From an uncultured Schlesneria sp. (GTDB lineage Bacteria > Planctomycetota > Planctomycetia > Planctomycetales > Planctomycetaceae): a stretch of DNA of 64,000 nt. The number at the start of each line of letters is the position of its first letter. The stretch's first letter is position 1. A program made the position numbers and the translations under genes. Of this stretch, positions 63,433 to 64,000 are shown piece after piece. The stretch is from NCBI GenBank assembly GCA_903858935.1, contig CAIOKO010000172.1, positions 1 through 64,000 of the forward strand, read 5' to 3'. The notes under the pieces are model-generated. The model did no database searches and had not been told where the DNA came from. It was given only the letters and a program-made list of their open reading frames with translations.

Positions 63433-64000
63433 CTAAACATACGGCTCTTTTACTAACCTTATGTCAACTTCGCGCTCGATGTATTGCCATTCCATCGACG
63501 AACGGAGTGCCCCGGCCAAATCATCGAAAATCGATTGATCACGGCTTGAGTACTCGAACCACGTTACCATGTCGAATGGTTCGCCCAAGTCCCTTCCGTA
63601 CAAGAATCGACGTGCAATTGCGGGTAGAAATCGCATTCCTCGGCCGAGTTGCCTTGATCGATCTTCGATAATCTCTTGCCGTTCGTCGTGTTCAAGATTC
63701 CACCAGGCGGCGGACTTTCGAATCGGGATAAGCGCCGCAAACGTGGATTCGACTGGACCTTGCTTGAAATATCGCGGTTCCAAGGCTGGACGTTCTTCGC
63801 GAGTTACAAACCGTGTGTTTCTTACGACACCACGCAAAACCCAAGACGACCCTGCCGGGAGACGGCAGGTCTTGCCCTGCACGATCTCAACATGTGTTGC
63901 TGTTTTTAAAGGTGCCCCGGAATGAGTCGTCACACTGTTTACTCGCCACGAACCGGTCGAACCGCCAACGTAGTTCAGTAAAACTTCCGCAGGTTGTCCT
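63433..64000 (-). CDS. Chlorite-dismutase-family protein, 5' end outside the window
   Basis: The open frame runs from the right edge, so the start is missing; 188 residues are seen. The edge portion LLNYVGGSTGSWRVNSV matches the family N terminus, so the GTG at 63933 is internal. Other segments: WVLRGVVRNTRFVTREE, FAALIPIRKSAAWWNLEHDER, FLPAIARRFLYGRDLGEPFDMVTWFEY and EWQYIEREVDIRLVK. In the short Nitrobacter enzyme the heme ligand is His in EDKSHHIAA; here the aligned segment is EDRSRQLGR, with Gln. The distal Arg (PAIAR) is kept. So heme binding is doubtful and the activity unknown. Confidence 0.88.
   Translation of the reverse strand, partial: GQPAEVLLNYVGGSTGSWRVNSVTTHSGAPLKTATHVEIVQGKTCRLPAGSSWVLRGVVRNTRFVTREERPALEPRYFKQGPVESTFAALIPIRKSAAWWNLEHDERQEIIEDRSRQLGRGMRFLPAIARRFLYGRDLGEPFDMVTWFEYSSRDQSIFDDLAGALRSSMEWQYIEREVDIRLVKEPYV

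Overview
The window looks like a chromosomal segment of a planctomycete (phylum Planctomycetota, probably order Planctomycetales). Base composition is close to half G+C. Phylum-typical genes include a DUF1501 Tat protein, a fused membrane spermidine-synthase-like protein, a DUF1570-type metalloprotease, a formaldehyde-activating-enzyme homologue, several sulfatase-fold proteins and a DUF58 protein. murC, murB and ddl show that peptidoglycan precursor synthesis is encoded. I see no phage, insertion sequence, CRISPR array, rRNA or tRNA. The assignment rests on gene content alone.

Layout. 0.3-1.8 kb: a Dabb-domain protein and a class 3 lipase. 1.8-8.1 kb: a six-gene leftward operon that starts with a sigma-70 family factor, translationally coupled (ATGA) to a DUF1295 membrane protein, then a CFA-like methyltransferase, an FAD oxidoreductase, a DUF1365 protein and a canonical cyclopropane-fatty-acid synthase. 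It reads as a sigma-factor-led lipid modification module. 8.6-10.8 kb: rplU (with a clear terminator) and RNase G. 11.4-14.6 kb: hpf, a PTS IIA protein, HPr and enzyme I, a regulatory PTS chain with no sugar permease. 15-19.2 kb: a lipoprotein, a bifunctional-nuclease-family protein, and a glycosyltransferase / mannonate dehydratase / MazG / hydrolase operon. 19.4-26 kb: a Fae-like protein, a degenerate sulfatase, small proteins, an ArfB-like rescue factor, an ExeA-like ATPase cluster and a Nif3-like protein. 26-31 kb: argG with a strong terminator, two membrane-anchored or exported proteins of unknown role, and a GT87 transferase. 31-34.6 kb: murC-murB-ddl with a 129-bp inverted-repeat element. 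34.9-38.6 kb: a YrdC/low-molecular-weight phosphatase fusion, rpiB, gcvH and gcvPA without gcvPB. 39-46 kb: aldehyde dehydrogenase, glutathione peroxidase, dTDP-rhamnose reductase, hemB, an SDR and a DUF1501 protein. 46.4-54.3 kb: lepA, a small protein / methyltransferase / sulfatase-fold envelope cluster, a metalloprotease-lectin fusion and a DUF1294 protein. 54.4-64 kb: a hairpin cluster, a SulP transporter, a DUF58 protein, an isochorismatase-family hydrolase, a phosphoesterase, a TPR lipoprotein, a giant spermidine-synthase-like membrane protein and a chlorite-dismutase-family protein cut by the right edge.

The most interesting points are: the sigma-led lipid operon; the spermidine-synthase-like protein with four copies of a repeated module spliced into its catalytic fold; the YrdC-phosphatase fusion with a degraded YrdC active site; a chlorite-dismutase relative lacking its heme-ligand histidine; a Fae paralogue lacking its proposed catalytic histidine; and the small protein-methyltransferase-sulfatase triad. 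Family comparisons are from memory of the families, not from searches.
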